Below are positions 5,972-11,446 of a stretch of 22,119 nucleotides of DNA, piece by piece. How positions within the stretch are numbered: the stretch's first letter is position 1; each line of letters begins with the position of its first letter. The notes under the pieces are model-generated. The model made no database searches, had not been told where the DNA came from, and saw nothing but the letters and a program-made list of their open reading frames with translations. The stretch spans positions 1-22,119 of the IMG/VR virus record IMGVR_UViG_3300046002_007999; one strand, 5' to 3'. A program made the translations under genes and the position numbers. This DNA is from a virus.

Positions 5972-6430
5972 TTATGTAGATTTATATTGAAATCCTTTAC
6001 CAGACATAAGTTGAGCACCTTTTTTATCTAACCATTTTTTAGCTTTATTTAATGATGGTGATAGATTATATCTTCCATAAGATTTTTCACCAGGAATATC
6101 TCCTAATTCTTTTCCATTTTTATCATATACTAAAGTTTTAATATAAAAAAAATAATGGGATTTATTATCAAAATCTAATTTTTCACCTTTAGGAATCATT
6201 ACATTACCAACAGTTTTAAGTTGAAAAGTTAATCCATCAGGTGTAGTATATGTTTCATTTTTTAACTCAAGATTGTAAATATCATCCTTAGTTTTATTAT
6301 CAAATTCTGATTTTTCTGTTTTTTTAGAAATAACTTTATATGGTTGGTTTTCTTCGTTTAAACGAGATTGAAAAGTTACTTTATTTTCTACTAGCCATTT
6401 GCTAGAGTCAAAGTTATCTGCTTTTTTCAT
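5972..6430 (-). CDS. Unknown protein, 152 aa, last gene before the terminator
   Basis: Not recognised. The 152-aa protein is lysine-rich, soluble and likely beta-rich in the centre (YTTPDGLTFQLKTVGNVMIP; SHYFFYIKTLVYDKNGKEL) with a C-terminal helix (SLNKAKKWLDKKGAQLMSG). No signal peptide or membrane segment. It starts 6 nt after the stop of the 146-aa gene and is followed by the only convincing terminator, so it closes this transcription unit. Its closest link is positional: it belongs with the 146-aa, 144-aa and SWIM-protein genes, all of similar size. Confidence 0.8.
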   Translation of the reverse strand: MKKADNFDSSKWLVENKVTFQSRLNEENQPYKVISKKTEKSEFDNKTKDDIYNLELKNETYTTPDGLTFQLKTVGNVMIPKGEKLDFDNKSHYFFYIKTLVYDKNGKELGDIPGEKSYGRYNLSPSLNKAKKWLDKKGAQLMSGKGFQYKST

Positions 6431-6436
6431 ATTATA

Positions 6437-6877
6437 TTATTTAATAATACCAGCTTTATATTTCATTTGACGTACAAATGCTTCGTTTAATTCTTCTTCT
6501 TTTGTAATTACTTCTTTATCATTACCAACATGATAAGCTTCCATAGTTTGGCCTGGAACAACACTAAATCCAAAAGCTTTAGCTGATTCAACTGCTTGTG
6601 GATTTTGACCTCCTATACTAAATTCAAATTCTTCTTGAAAATTATCTTCATCTCCTGGGTCTAATCCAAATTTATAATCGTATACAGCAAAAGGTTCCAT
6701 TCCGTTTTTAGGAATAATACGCCATTCATAATTTGATTTTCCATCAGATGATGGTCCGAAAGATTGAACTGTAGCTTTACCTGAATCTTTAATATATTCG
6801 GCTATACTTGAAATACCATATACTGAATCTTTAATGGTTCCAACTCTATGAGAGTGGTTAGGGAATTTTAATGCCAT
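6437..6877 (-). CDS. Unknown protein, 146 aa
   Basis: Not recognised. The 146-aa protein starts MALKFPNHSHRVGTIKDSVY and contains a possible DNA- or ligand-binding beta region (SNYEWRIIPKNGMEPFAVYD), an acidic loop (GLDPGDEDNFQEEFEFSIGG) and a C-terminal helix (EEELNEAFVRQMKYKAGIIK). The mix of a short helix-forming N-terminus and repeated aromatic strands is typical of compact phage accessory proteins. ATG 6875-6877 is preceded by an A-rich leader (TTATAAAAAACATG) and, 33 nt up, by an ATATTTATAA element. Confidence 0.8.
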   Translation of the reverse strand: MALKFPNHSHRVGTIKDSVYGISSIAEYIKDSGKATVQSFGPSSDGKSNYEWRIIPKNGMEPFAVYDYKFGLDPGDEDNFQEEFEFSIGGQNPQAVESAKAFGFSVVPGQTMEAYHVGNDKEVITKEEELNEAFVRQMKYKAGIIK

Positions 6878-6900
6878 GTTTTTTATAATTTAATTATATG

Positions 6901-6916
6901 TTATAAATATGTTAAA
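6901..6916 (-). promoter_or_regulatory. Possible promoter element, ATATTTATAA type
   Basis: Minus-strand TTTAACATATTTATAA overlaps the stop of the 144-aa gene and lies about 33 nt before ATG 6877. It nearly duplicates the element before the GT2 gene at 4351. No TTTGG stands 19 nt upstream, so this is at best an extra or weaker promoter inside the unit. Confidence 0.4.
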
Positions 6917-7346
6917 GAGAATATTTATTACGGAAAGCTTCAATGTAACTCTCACCAACACCTAACTCTACTATAATAGCTGTTTCTGGAACACCTGGTA
7001 GTGATGGAGCTGATAATATATAGTCAACATTTTCGTTATTCCAAATTTTCATTTTAGTTTGAGCATTTGAACGATTTGATGTTTTAAATACCATTACTAC
7101 AGGTTGACCATTATATGCTTTACCTTTATCCGCTTTAAATGTTTCATGTTTATAGTCTTTAGGATAAGTTACTTCGGTTTTATAAGGACCGTTAGCATTT
7201 TTTGACTTGTCATAGTAAAAAGTAGTTGATCTACCTTGATCCCTATAATCTTTGTTTGGGTACTCGTAACACGTTAGTTCCCATTTTTCTCTAGCTTCAG
7301 TACTTCCCTCAGCTGGTCTACCTCTACGTTCTGTTTTTTCTATCAT
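6912..7346 (-). CDS. Unknown protein with AT-hook-like N-terminus, 144 aa
   Basis: Not recognised as a family. Residues 7-13 (RRGRPAE) include the RGRP core of an AT-hook, a minor-groove DNA-binding motif, so weak DNA binding is possible. The rest is a beta-rich, Tyr- and Lys-rich domain (STTFYYDKSKNANGPYKTEV; QPVVMVFKTSNRSNAQTKMK; TAIIVELGVGESYIEAFRNK). It heads a unit behind the promoter at 7364-7397 and uses the leader AAATAAAGGTTATG. It could equally be a structural or regulatory accessory protein; one AT-hook core is short enough to arise by chance. Confidence 0.8.
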   Translation of the reverse strand: MIEKTERRGRPAEGSTEAREKWELTCYEYPNKDYRDQGRSTTFYYDKSKNANGPYKTEVTYPKDYKHETFKADKGKAYNGQPVVMVFKTSNRSNAQTKMKIWNNENVDYILSAPSLPGVPETAIIVELGVGESYIEAFRNKYSL

Positions 7347-7363
7347 AACCTTTATTTATATAC

Positions 7364-7397
7364 CGTGAATATACGAACTTTATTTTACAATTCCTAA
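7364..7397 (-). promoter_or_regulatory. Phage promoter (Bacteroidota-type) for the 7346-5972 unit
   Basis: Minus strand: TTAGG (7397-7393, 4 of 5 to TTTGG), a 19-nt spacer ending in GTTCG, and TATATTCACGG (7373-7363). ATG 7346 follows after a short leader, about 27 nt from the first T of the -7 box. The -33 lies inside the end of the SWIM-protein gene. Confidence 0.7.
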
Positions 7398-7841
7398 TTT
7401 TTGTTGAACTTCTTTCATATGCTTGCACTGTCTGTCTTTTGCTCTGTACTGACCAGCACAATTACATTTTACTTTATTACCTATTACTTGAACAACATAA
7501 AAACTACCTGGTTCGCTTTTTGATTCGAATTTCCAAGTTTGTGGTTCTTGTTTTACTGTTACTGATTTTTTAATTTCAGGTTTAATCCACTCAATATCAT
7601 TTAATGTAGTTTCAGGTAATACCTCCATCCATGCTGGTACTATATAAGTTTTACCAGTAGTTGGTGATACAATTATTGATGGTGGTAATAATGGATGTTC
7701 ATAAGTGTATTTAAAACGACTTACACTAACTGATGTTCCAAAACCTGGACCATGTGAAAATGGTTTATTATCTAGAGTTGCAATGATGCGATGTCTCCAA
7801 TTACCATACTTGTTTTTGTTACTAAATTTCCAAAGTGCCAT
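7380..7841 (-). CDS. SWIM zinc-finger protein
   Basis: A 153-aa protein whose C-terminus carries a SWIM-type zinc-binding motif, C126-x-C128-x10-C139-x-H141, preceded by the typical WKFESKSEPGSFYVVQV lead-in strand. SWIM fingers bind zinc and take part in DNA or protein contacts. The first 95 residues form a separate unrecognised region with a glycine-rich loop (SHGPGFGTSVSVSRF) and proline-rich strands. Such small SWIM proteins occur in several large phages without known function. It has its own promoter (7865-7898) and the shared leader AAATAAAGGTTATG. Confidence 0.82.
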   Translation of the reverse strand: MALWKFSNKNKYGNWRHRIIATLDNKPFSHGPGFGTSVSVSRFKYTYEHPLLPPSIIVSPTTGKTYIVPAWMEVLPETTLNDIEWIKPEIKKSVTVKQEPQTWKFESKSEPGSFYVVQVIGNKVKCNCAGQYRAKDRQCKHMKEVQQKLGIVK

Positions 7842-7864
7842 AACCTTTATTTATTTTTATTATA

Positions 7865-7898
7865 CGTAAATATACGAACAATATTTACGGTCTCCAAA
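7865..7898 (-). promoter_or_regulatory. Phage promoter (Bacteroidota-type) for the SWIM protein gene
   Basis: Minus strand: TTTGG (7898-7894), a 19-nt spacer ending in TTGTTCG, TATATTTACG (7874-7865). ATG 7841 is about 33 nt from the first T of the -7 box. The -33 lies inside the last codons of the methyltransferase gene upstream. Confidence 0.75.
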
Positions 7899-8502
7899 TT
7901 CCTATGCCACCAAAGTGTTCTTTTTGACCAAAACACGTGGTTTTACCAGAAGATTTAATAGTAACTATATTAGTTTTTGACCCATATGGTATATCTTGCC
8001 AAAATTTATATACTTCACCACCAGCACCATCTCTAAATATATGTTCTGGGTCAATGTCGTGGAATACTATATAACCACGTGGTGATAATAATTTTTGGTA
8101 TAATTCAAAATCACGTTGTACACCATCATATGAATGATCACCATCAATAAAAATTAAATCATATTGTGGACAAAATTCCTTAACTTTATCTCTTGTTTCT
8201 GGGGTTTGTGAATCGGCTATGAATAATTTAAAATCTTCATCATACATCATATAATGAGACCAAATTGTACGTCCATTATCTTCTAAATCAACAGCAACTT
8301 TTTTACCTGTTGAAAGTTGAGACATAATATGGAATGAACTACCTTTAAAACCAATTTCTAAAATGTTGTGGGGTTGAAAACCTTTAATCCAATAAGCCCA
8401 AGTAGTTATTTCTTCATATACTTGTTGAAATAAAGTAGGAGCTATAAGAAAATCCTTTACATGATAATCAACTAATTTTTCTACATTTATATCTTTATTC
8501 AT
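7885..8502 (-). CDS. SAM-dependent methyltransferase (Methyltransf_24-like)
   Basis: A 205-aa class I methyltransferase fold. Motif I is LEIGFKGSS (48-56), an acidic residue follows at the end of strand 2 (VAVDLED, 69-75), and the family-typical FIDGDHSYDGV (118-128) and IVFHDIDP (145-152) follow. This set is characteristic of Methyltransf_24-type enzymes in polysaccharide and secondary-metabolite clusters, which methylate small molecules or sugars. The start of this gene overlaps the 48-aa ORF upstream by 8 nt. It is 3.4 kb from the nearest glycosyltransferase in either direction, but its family matches two genes of the glycan blocks, at 13597 and 20546. Confidence 0.88.
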   Translation of the reverse strand: MNKDINVEKLVDYHVKDFLIAPTLFQQVYEEITTWAYWIKGFQPHNILEIGFKGSSFHIMSQLSTGKKVAVDLEDNGRTIWSHYMMYDEDFKLFIADSQTPETRDKVKEFCPQYDLIFIDGDHSYDGVQRDFELYQKLLSPRGYIVFHDIDPEHIFRDGAGGEVYKFWQDIPYGSKTNIVTIKSSGKTTCFGQKEHFGGIGIWRP

Positions 8503-8641
8503 AACTATTTTTATTTTCTTCTTTAACTAATTGAAGATCTAAAGTAAGAGCTATACACAATCTTTTTAATGCTCCCCAATCATCCATTGCTATATTAATT
8601 AAAACATCGTCTGGGATTGAATCAAAAAATGGTATTTTCAT
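8495..8641 (-). CDS. Small protein, 48 aa
   Basis: A 48-aa ORF (MKIPFFDSIPDDVLINIAMD, a DDWGALKRLC core and an EENKNSYE end) fits between the 46-aa basic protein gene and the methyltransferase, overlapping the latter by 8 nt. It has one predicted helix containing WGALKRLCIALTLDLQLV. No family is recognised; its amphipathic helix could mediate oligomerisation. The leader AAAAAATAAGTTATG resembles that of other starts in this window, which supports translation. Confidence 0.68.
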   Translation of the reverse strand: MKIPFFDSIPDDVLINIAMDDWGALKRLCIALTLDLQLVKEENKNSYE

Positions 8642-8658
8642 AACTTATTTTTTATTAA

Positions 8659-8799
8659 TTATCCTTGTCCTACGTTAGGTTTTTTATAGTTAGTAGCATT
8701 TTTTGCTTTTGATACTTTTGTTTTAGCGTGAACTCCAGGACGAGATACTACTGCTTTTGGTTTTTTTGCTACTGCGGTTTGTGTTTTAGTTTTTGCCAT
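8659..8799 (-). CDS. Small lysine-rich protein, 46 aa
   Basis: A 46-residue, Lys-, Ala- and Thr-rich protein (MAKTKTQTAVAKKPKAVVSR, PGVHAKTKVS and a KKPNVGQG end) with no hydrophobic core, probably disordered and DNA- or RNA-binding. Similar tiny basic proteins are known to me from Bacteroidota genomes and phages, but none has a clear role. The gene follows the endolysin gene after 31 nt and is preceded by a 7-bp hairpin that ends 2 nt before the ATG. Translation as a protein is likely given the clean start and stop, but I would not assign it a job. Confidence 0.75.
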   Translation of the reverse strand: MAKTKTQTAVAKKPKAVVSRPGVHAKTKVSKAKNATNYKKPNVGQG

Positions 8800-8801
8800 T
8801 G

Positions 8802-8824
8802 TTAGGGTTTTTAAGTTACCCTAA
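8802..8824 (-). promoter_or_regulatory. Hairpin immediately before the 46-aa basic protein gene
   Basis: Minus strand TTAGGGT (8824-8818) pairs perfectly with ACCCTAA (8808-8802) around a 9-nt A-rich loop. Only CA separates the stem from ATG 8799. There is no T-tract after it, so it is not an intrinsic terminator; it could be a protein-binding site or a translational control hairpin. Confidence 0.35.
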
Positions 8825-8830
8825 TACATA

Positions 8831-9394
8831 TCAAAACAAATCTTTTAGTTTTTCTTTTTCAACTACATTTTTAAGTACTTGAACATAATTACCTGCTTGA
8901 GCATAATTTTGACCTAAATAAGCATAGTAATCTTCTTCAGTACTAATTCCACCTAAATACCTACATTGATAAAAAGCATAATCATAAACAGATTGATACC
9001 AATCATCATAATAAGCATGGCCATTTTGAGTACCATTAGCTGTATTAATTCGAACTGTTGCTTGTTTCATTCCAAACAAGTTGTGGTTTTCTTTACATAC
9101 ATTACTTGTCCAATGTCCAGTCTCAATAATTGATTGGGCCATTACAATGTGAGGAAATTTTACATTTAATCGTTCAAGTTCAGCTGCAAATTTTTCTTGA
9201 GTGAACTTATTTTTTTCAGCAGCTAAATTTACTACCAACAATTCTCTTTCTTGATCATCTAATGCTTTAATTCTAAGTAAACGTCCAGCACTAAATGTAA
9301 TAAGTGATACCACAATAACTGTTCCTAGAGCAATCTTGTGGGCCAATTTGGTTTTAACAAATTGTAGTTTGTTTGGGTCGTATTTATAAAACAT
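8831..9394 (-). CDS. Membrane-anchored N-acetylglucosaminidase (GH73 type), likely endolysin
   Basis: A 187-aa protein. Residues 20-40 form one hydrophobic segment (KIALGTVIVVSLITFSAGRL) after a basic N-terminus, consistent with a signal-anchor or signal-arrest-release sequence. The C-terminal 110 residues are a glucosaminidase domain: SIIETGHW carries the likely catalytic glutamate E91, and NLFGMK at 105-110 is a family hallmark; a YDDWYQSVYDYAFYQ helix follows. It would cleave the glycan strands of peptidoglycan, most likely for host lysis. A virion-associated or envelope-remodelling role is possible. It has its own promoter (9409-9442), so its expression is timed separately. Confidence 0.9.
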   Translation of the reverse strand: MFYKYDPNKLQFVKTKLAHKIALGTVIVVSLITFSAGRLLRIKALDDQERELLVVNLAAEKNKFTQEKFAAELERLNVKFPHIVMAQSIIETGHWTSNVCKENHNLFGMKQATVRINTANGTQNGHAYYDDWYQSVYDYAFYQCRYLGGISTEEDYYAYLGQNYAQAGNYVQVLKNVVEKEKLKDLF

Positions 9395-9408
9395 AACTTT
9401 TTTATTTA

Positions 9409-9442
9409 CGTAAATATACGAACAACCATTCAGGTATCCAAA
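9409..9442 (-). promoter_or_regulatory. Phage promoter (Bacteroidota-type) for the endolysin gene
   Basis: Minus strand: TTTGG (9442-9438), a 19-nt spacer ending in GTTGTTCG, TATATTTACG (9418-9409). ATG 9394 is about 24 nt from the first T of the -7 box with the leader AAATAAAAAAGTTATG. This is the best-matching copy of the consensus together with the one at 7865-7898. Confidence 0.78.
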
Positions 9443-9443
9443 C

Positions 9444-9749
9444 TTACTTTACTATTTTTAATGACTCTATGGCTTTTGTGATTTCAGCACATTTTTCGTA
9501 TAATTCTTCTTTAACGTAATATGGTAAATTTTCTTCTAATGTTTCAATAAAATGTTTACGTTCAACAGTAATATCATATATTTCACCTTCTTCTAAACAT
9601 GTAATAGATAAAACGTGTACATGTTTTTTCTTTGAACTAACATTATCTAAGATACCCTCTACAATCGCTTGAGCAATTCTAAAGTCCTTGTTGTCTACTA
9701 ACTCCTGAAATTCCTCAGTGTTGTGTACTGTTATTTCTATTGCTCCCAT
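9444..9749 (-). CDS. Unknown protein, 101 aa
   Basis: Not recognised. The 101-aa protein is acidic and alpha/beta: a strand-helix start (AIEITVHNTEEFQELVDN), a helix (FRIAQAIVEGILDNV), a beta hairpin (KKHVHVLSITCLEEGEIYDI) and two C-terminal helices (KHFIETLEENLPYYVKEEL; EKCAEITKAIESLKIV). It has the size and make-up of a small T4-like phage accessory protein. It is the last gene before the endolysin promoter, and its ATG follows the upstream stop after 1 nt. Confidence 0.75.
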   Translation of the reverse strand: MGAIEITVHNTEEFQELVDNKDFRIAQAIVEGILDNVSSKKKHVHVLSITCLEEGEIYDITVERKHFIETLEENLPYYVKEELYEKCAEITKAIESLKIVK

Positions 9750-9750
9750 A

Positions 9751-9939
9751 TTAAAATAAATCTAAAAATTTTGTATTGATTTCTTTACCTTTTAATCTAC
9801 TATTTTTTTCGTCTTTTTCTAACATTTTAGTAGTAAGATTTTCTAAGTGTTTGGATTTTTGAGCATCGTAGTCATTAACTAACTTATCGTGCTTTTTATT
9901 TTTACCTTTTTTGAGTAAAGGGATTCGTTTTGGTTTCAT
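9751..9939 (-). CDS. Small lysine-rich protein, 62 aa
   Basis: A 62-aa protein with 18 lysines (MKPKRIPLLKKGKNKKHDKL at the start, EINTKFLDLF at the end). Its middle looks like one long helix (YDAQKSKHLENLTTKMLEKD), perhaps a coiled coil. No family is recognised. The ATG overlaps the stop of the HTH-HNH gene as ATGA, so it is translated from the same message and might be an accessory of that protein, though this is only positional inference. Confidence 0.7.
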   Translation of the reverse strand: MKPKRIPLLKKGKNKKHDKLVNDYDAQKSKHLENLTTKMLEKDEKNSRLKGKEINTKFLDLF

Positions 9940-10577
9940 AGTCTTGATATTAAGTCCAACCCATCATCAACCGGTTTTGAATCATATAAACCTAATTCTT
10001 TCAATCGTTGTTGAGTGTAATCATCAACTTCCCAATCAACTTTTGATTCATTTTTACCTACATGATCTTCTAAACCACCCAGCTGTTTGTCGGTAAATAT
10101 GTCTCCAATTTGTAGAAAATAATGATTATAACATAACATTTCTAAATTTTCAAGTCTGTAATGTTGTTTATTGCCATCTCTAAAATTTAATATAAGAGGC
10201 ATTTTATAATCTAATACTCGCCTTTCATTAAATCTACAAACAGAACATTCCTCCTGTAAATAACCTTCTTGAATTAAGCGGTATTTTATTTTAGCTGGAT
10301 TAAATGATGATGGGTCGATTCTGCCTTCAATTAAATCTAATAAAGCAAAATCTTTTCTTGGATTACCATTACTTAGAAATTTAGGGATTCCTTTACCACA
10401 TTGGTTTTTATGTTTATCAAATAATACTTCACCTGTTTCAGCATCCTGGTAGAGTTTAGCCCATTTCTTAAAGTGAAGATAAGAAACATTTAAATATCTA
10501 GCAGCGGCTTTATTAGACTTAGTCTTATTCATTGCCGCCACTACCATTTCTTTAGATAGTGGTTTTGCTTTAGGCAT
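9936..10577 (-). CDS. HTH plus HNH-type zinc protein (putative endonuclease or regulator)
   Basis: A 213-aa protein with two modules. Residues 8-42 (SKEMVVAAMNKTKSNKAAAR, then YLNVSYLHFKKWAKLY) look like a helix-turn-helix of the Fis/resolvase type. Residues 111-153 carry an HNH-like zinc fold: C111-x2-C114, then LILNFRDGNKQHYRLENLEM with D134 and N136, and C149-x2-H152. The DGN and LENLxxLC pattern is typical of HNH nucleases and related DNA-binding proteins of phages. It could be a homing-type or recombination endonuclease, or a DNA-binding regulator, since the exact histidines of the classic HNH triad are not all evident. It overlaps the DksA-like gene by 1 nt (TAATG). Confidence 0.78.
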   Translation of the reverse strand: MPKAKPLSKEMVVAAMNKTKSNKAAARYLNVSYLHFKKWAKLYQDAETGEVLFDKHKNQCGKGIPKFLSNGNPRKDFALLDLIEGRIDPSSFNPAKIKYRLIQEGYLQEECSVCRFNERRVLDYKMPLILNFRDGNKQHYRLENLEMLCYNHYFLQIGDIFTDKQLGGLEDHVGKNESKVDWEVDDYTQQRLKELGLYDSKPVDDGLDLISRL

Positions 10578-10888
10578 TAGTCTTCAATTTTAACATCACT
10601 TGGAGATGGAAGATTATCATGTGGGTCTTCATCCCCATTGTATTCTGTTTTAGGAGCACTAGAGGCAATTTTCCTCATTTTATTTTCAGCTGCCATATAT
10701 TGTTGATATTCATCATGTTCTAAAAATATGGTTTCAACCCAAGTATGGTCTCCTTCTCCCTTTAACAATGTTACTGCTCCTTTTTTCTGTACTGTTGAAC
10801 ACGGAACGCATGTTACAGCATTTGGAATAATTTCTAATCGTTTTGGGTGGATTTGTTCACCACATCCTTTACAATATCTTACATTCAT
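10577..10888 (-). CDS. DksA/TraR-type zinc-finger protein
   Basis: A 103-aa protein. The first 30 residues contain a DksA/TraR-type zinc finger, C6-x2-C9-G and C27-x2-C30, with the characteristic RLEIIPNAVTCVPC ending. In the family this finger sits at the C-terminus of a coiled coil that enters the RNA polymerase secondary channel; here it is at the N-terminus without the coiled coil, so a polymerase role cannot be assumed. The middle holds a helix (HDEYQQYMAAENKMRKIAS) and the end is an acidic, apparently disordered tail (NGDEDPHDNLPSPSDVKIED). It has the leader AAAATAAAAGTTATG and sits next to the HTH-HNH gene. Confidence 0.8.
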   Translation of the reverse strand: MNVRYCKGCGEQIHPKRLEIIPNAVTCVPCSTVQKKGAVTLLKGEGDHTWVETIFLEHDEYQQYMAAENKMRKIASSAPKTEYNGDEDPHDNLPSPSDVKIED

Positions 10889-10893
10889 AACTT

Positions 10894-11265
10894 TTATTTT
10901 TTCTCTAATTTTTTAATAAATTCCCACAGTTCTTCTACTGTTTCAATAAATACTTCTTCTTCGGTTTCTTTAATATGATCATTTATGTTAATTGGAAGTA
11001 CACTTCCATCCTCATCAAATCGTTCAAATAACCACCATAACATAATATCACCTTTCCATTCTCCATAGTGCATGTAAATTAAATTTTCAAAAACTAAATA
11101 AAATGGTTCTTCATAATCTGATATACCTAAACCAAATTCATTTTCAATAACGTTAGATCTAATCCAACATTCATCTATTAACCCTACAACCTCTATAAAT
11201 AAATCTTTATCTGTTGGGTCTTTAGTACGGGATTTTATATTTAGGTGTTTACCAAAAGGTATCAT
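10894..11265 (-). CDS. Unknown acidic protein, 123 aa
   Basis: Not recognised. The 123-aa protein is acidic, with Trp and Tyr clusters (YLVFENLIYMHYGEWKGDIM; LWWLFERFDEDGS) and a C-terminal glutamate-rich helix (TEEEVFIETVEELWEFIKKL). No signal peptide or clear membrane segment; the aromatic strip at LIYMHYGEWKGDIMLWWLF is hydrophobic but interrupted. Its ATG overlaps the stop of the 52-aa gene, and the gene ends 5 nt before the DksA-like gene start. Confidence 0.75.
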   Translation of the reverse strand: MIPFGKHLNIKSRTKDPTDKDLFIEVVGLIDECWIRSNVIENEFGLGISDYEEPFYLVFENLIYMHYGEWKGDIMLWWLFERFDEDGSVLPININDHIKETEEEVFIETVEELWEFIKKLEKK

Positions 11266-11420
11266 ATTAGTGGTTTAACAGCGTATATTTTTAAAAATTC
11301 TTTAAGAGGCAACTGCTTGCGTTCAGCAAATGATTTAGCCGCTTGTAGACGTGATAATGTTACTGTGCGATTAATTACCTCTTGATGTTTGTCGTTACGT
11401 GAATAATACCCGAATACCAT
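11262..11420 (-). CDS. Small conserved-type phage protein, 52 aa
   Basis: A 52-aa basic protein (MVFGYYSRNDKHQEVINRTV, SRLQAAKSFAERKQLPLKEF, LKIYAVKP). It resembles short proteins in T4-like phages of aquatic bacteria that share an AAK-FA-RKQ-LK-FLKIY pattern, recalled from memory. Function is unknown. Its stop overlaps the next start (ATGA), and it follows the GT2 gene after 26 nt, making it the first gene of the 11420-9444 block. The ORF is intact, correctly placed, and fills an otherwise empty 181-nt gap. Confidence 0.85.
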   Translation of the reverse strand: MVFGYYSRNDKHQEVINRTVTLSRLQAAKSFAERKQLPLKEFLKIYAVKPLI

Positions 11421-11446
11421 ATTAATAATTATTTAAAGTTAATTTT

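Noticed and set aside
9911-10096. Plus-strand open frame over the HTH-HNH gene
   Set aside because: It is antisense to a domain-bearing gene and shows no family features.
10728-10916. Plus-strand open frame over the DksA-like gene
   Set aside because: It is antisense to a gene with a clear zinc finger; no start signal or motif supports it.
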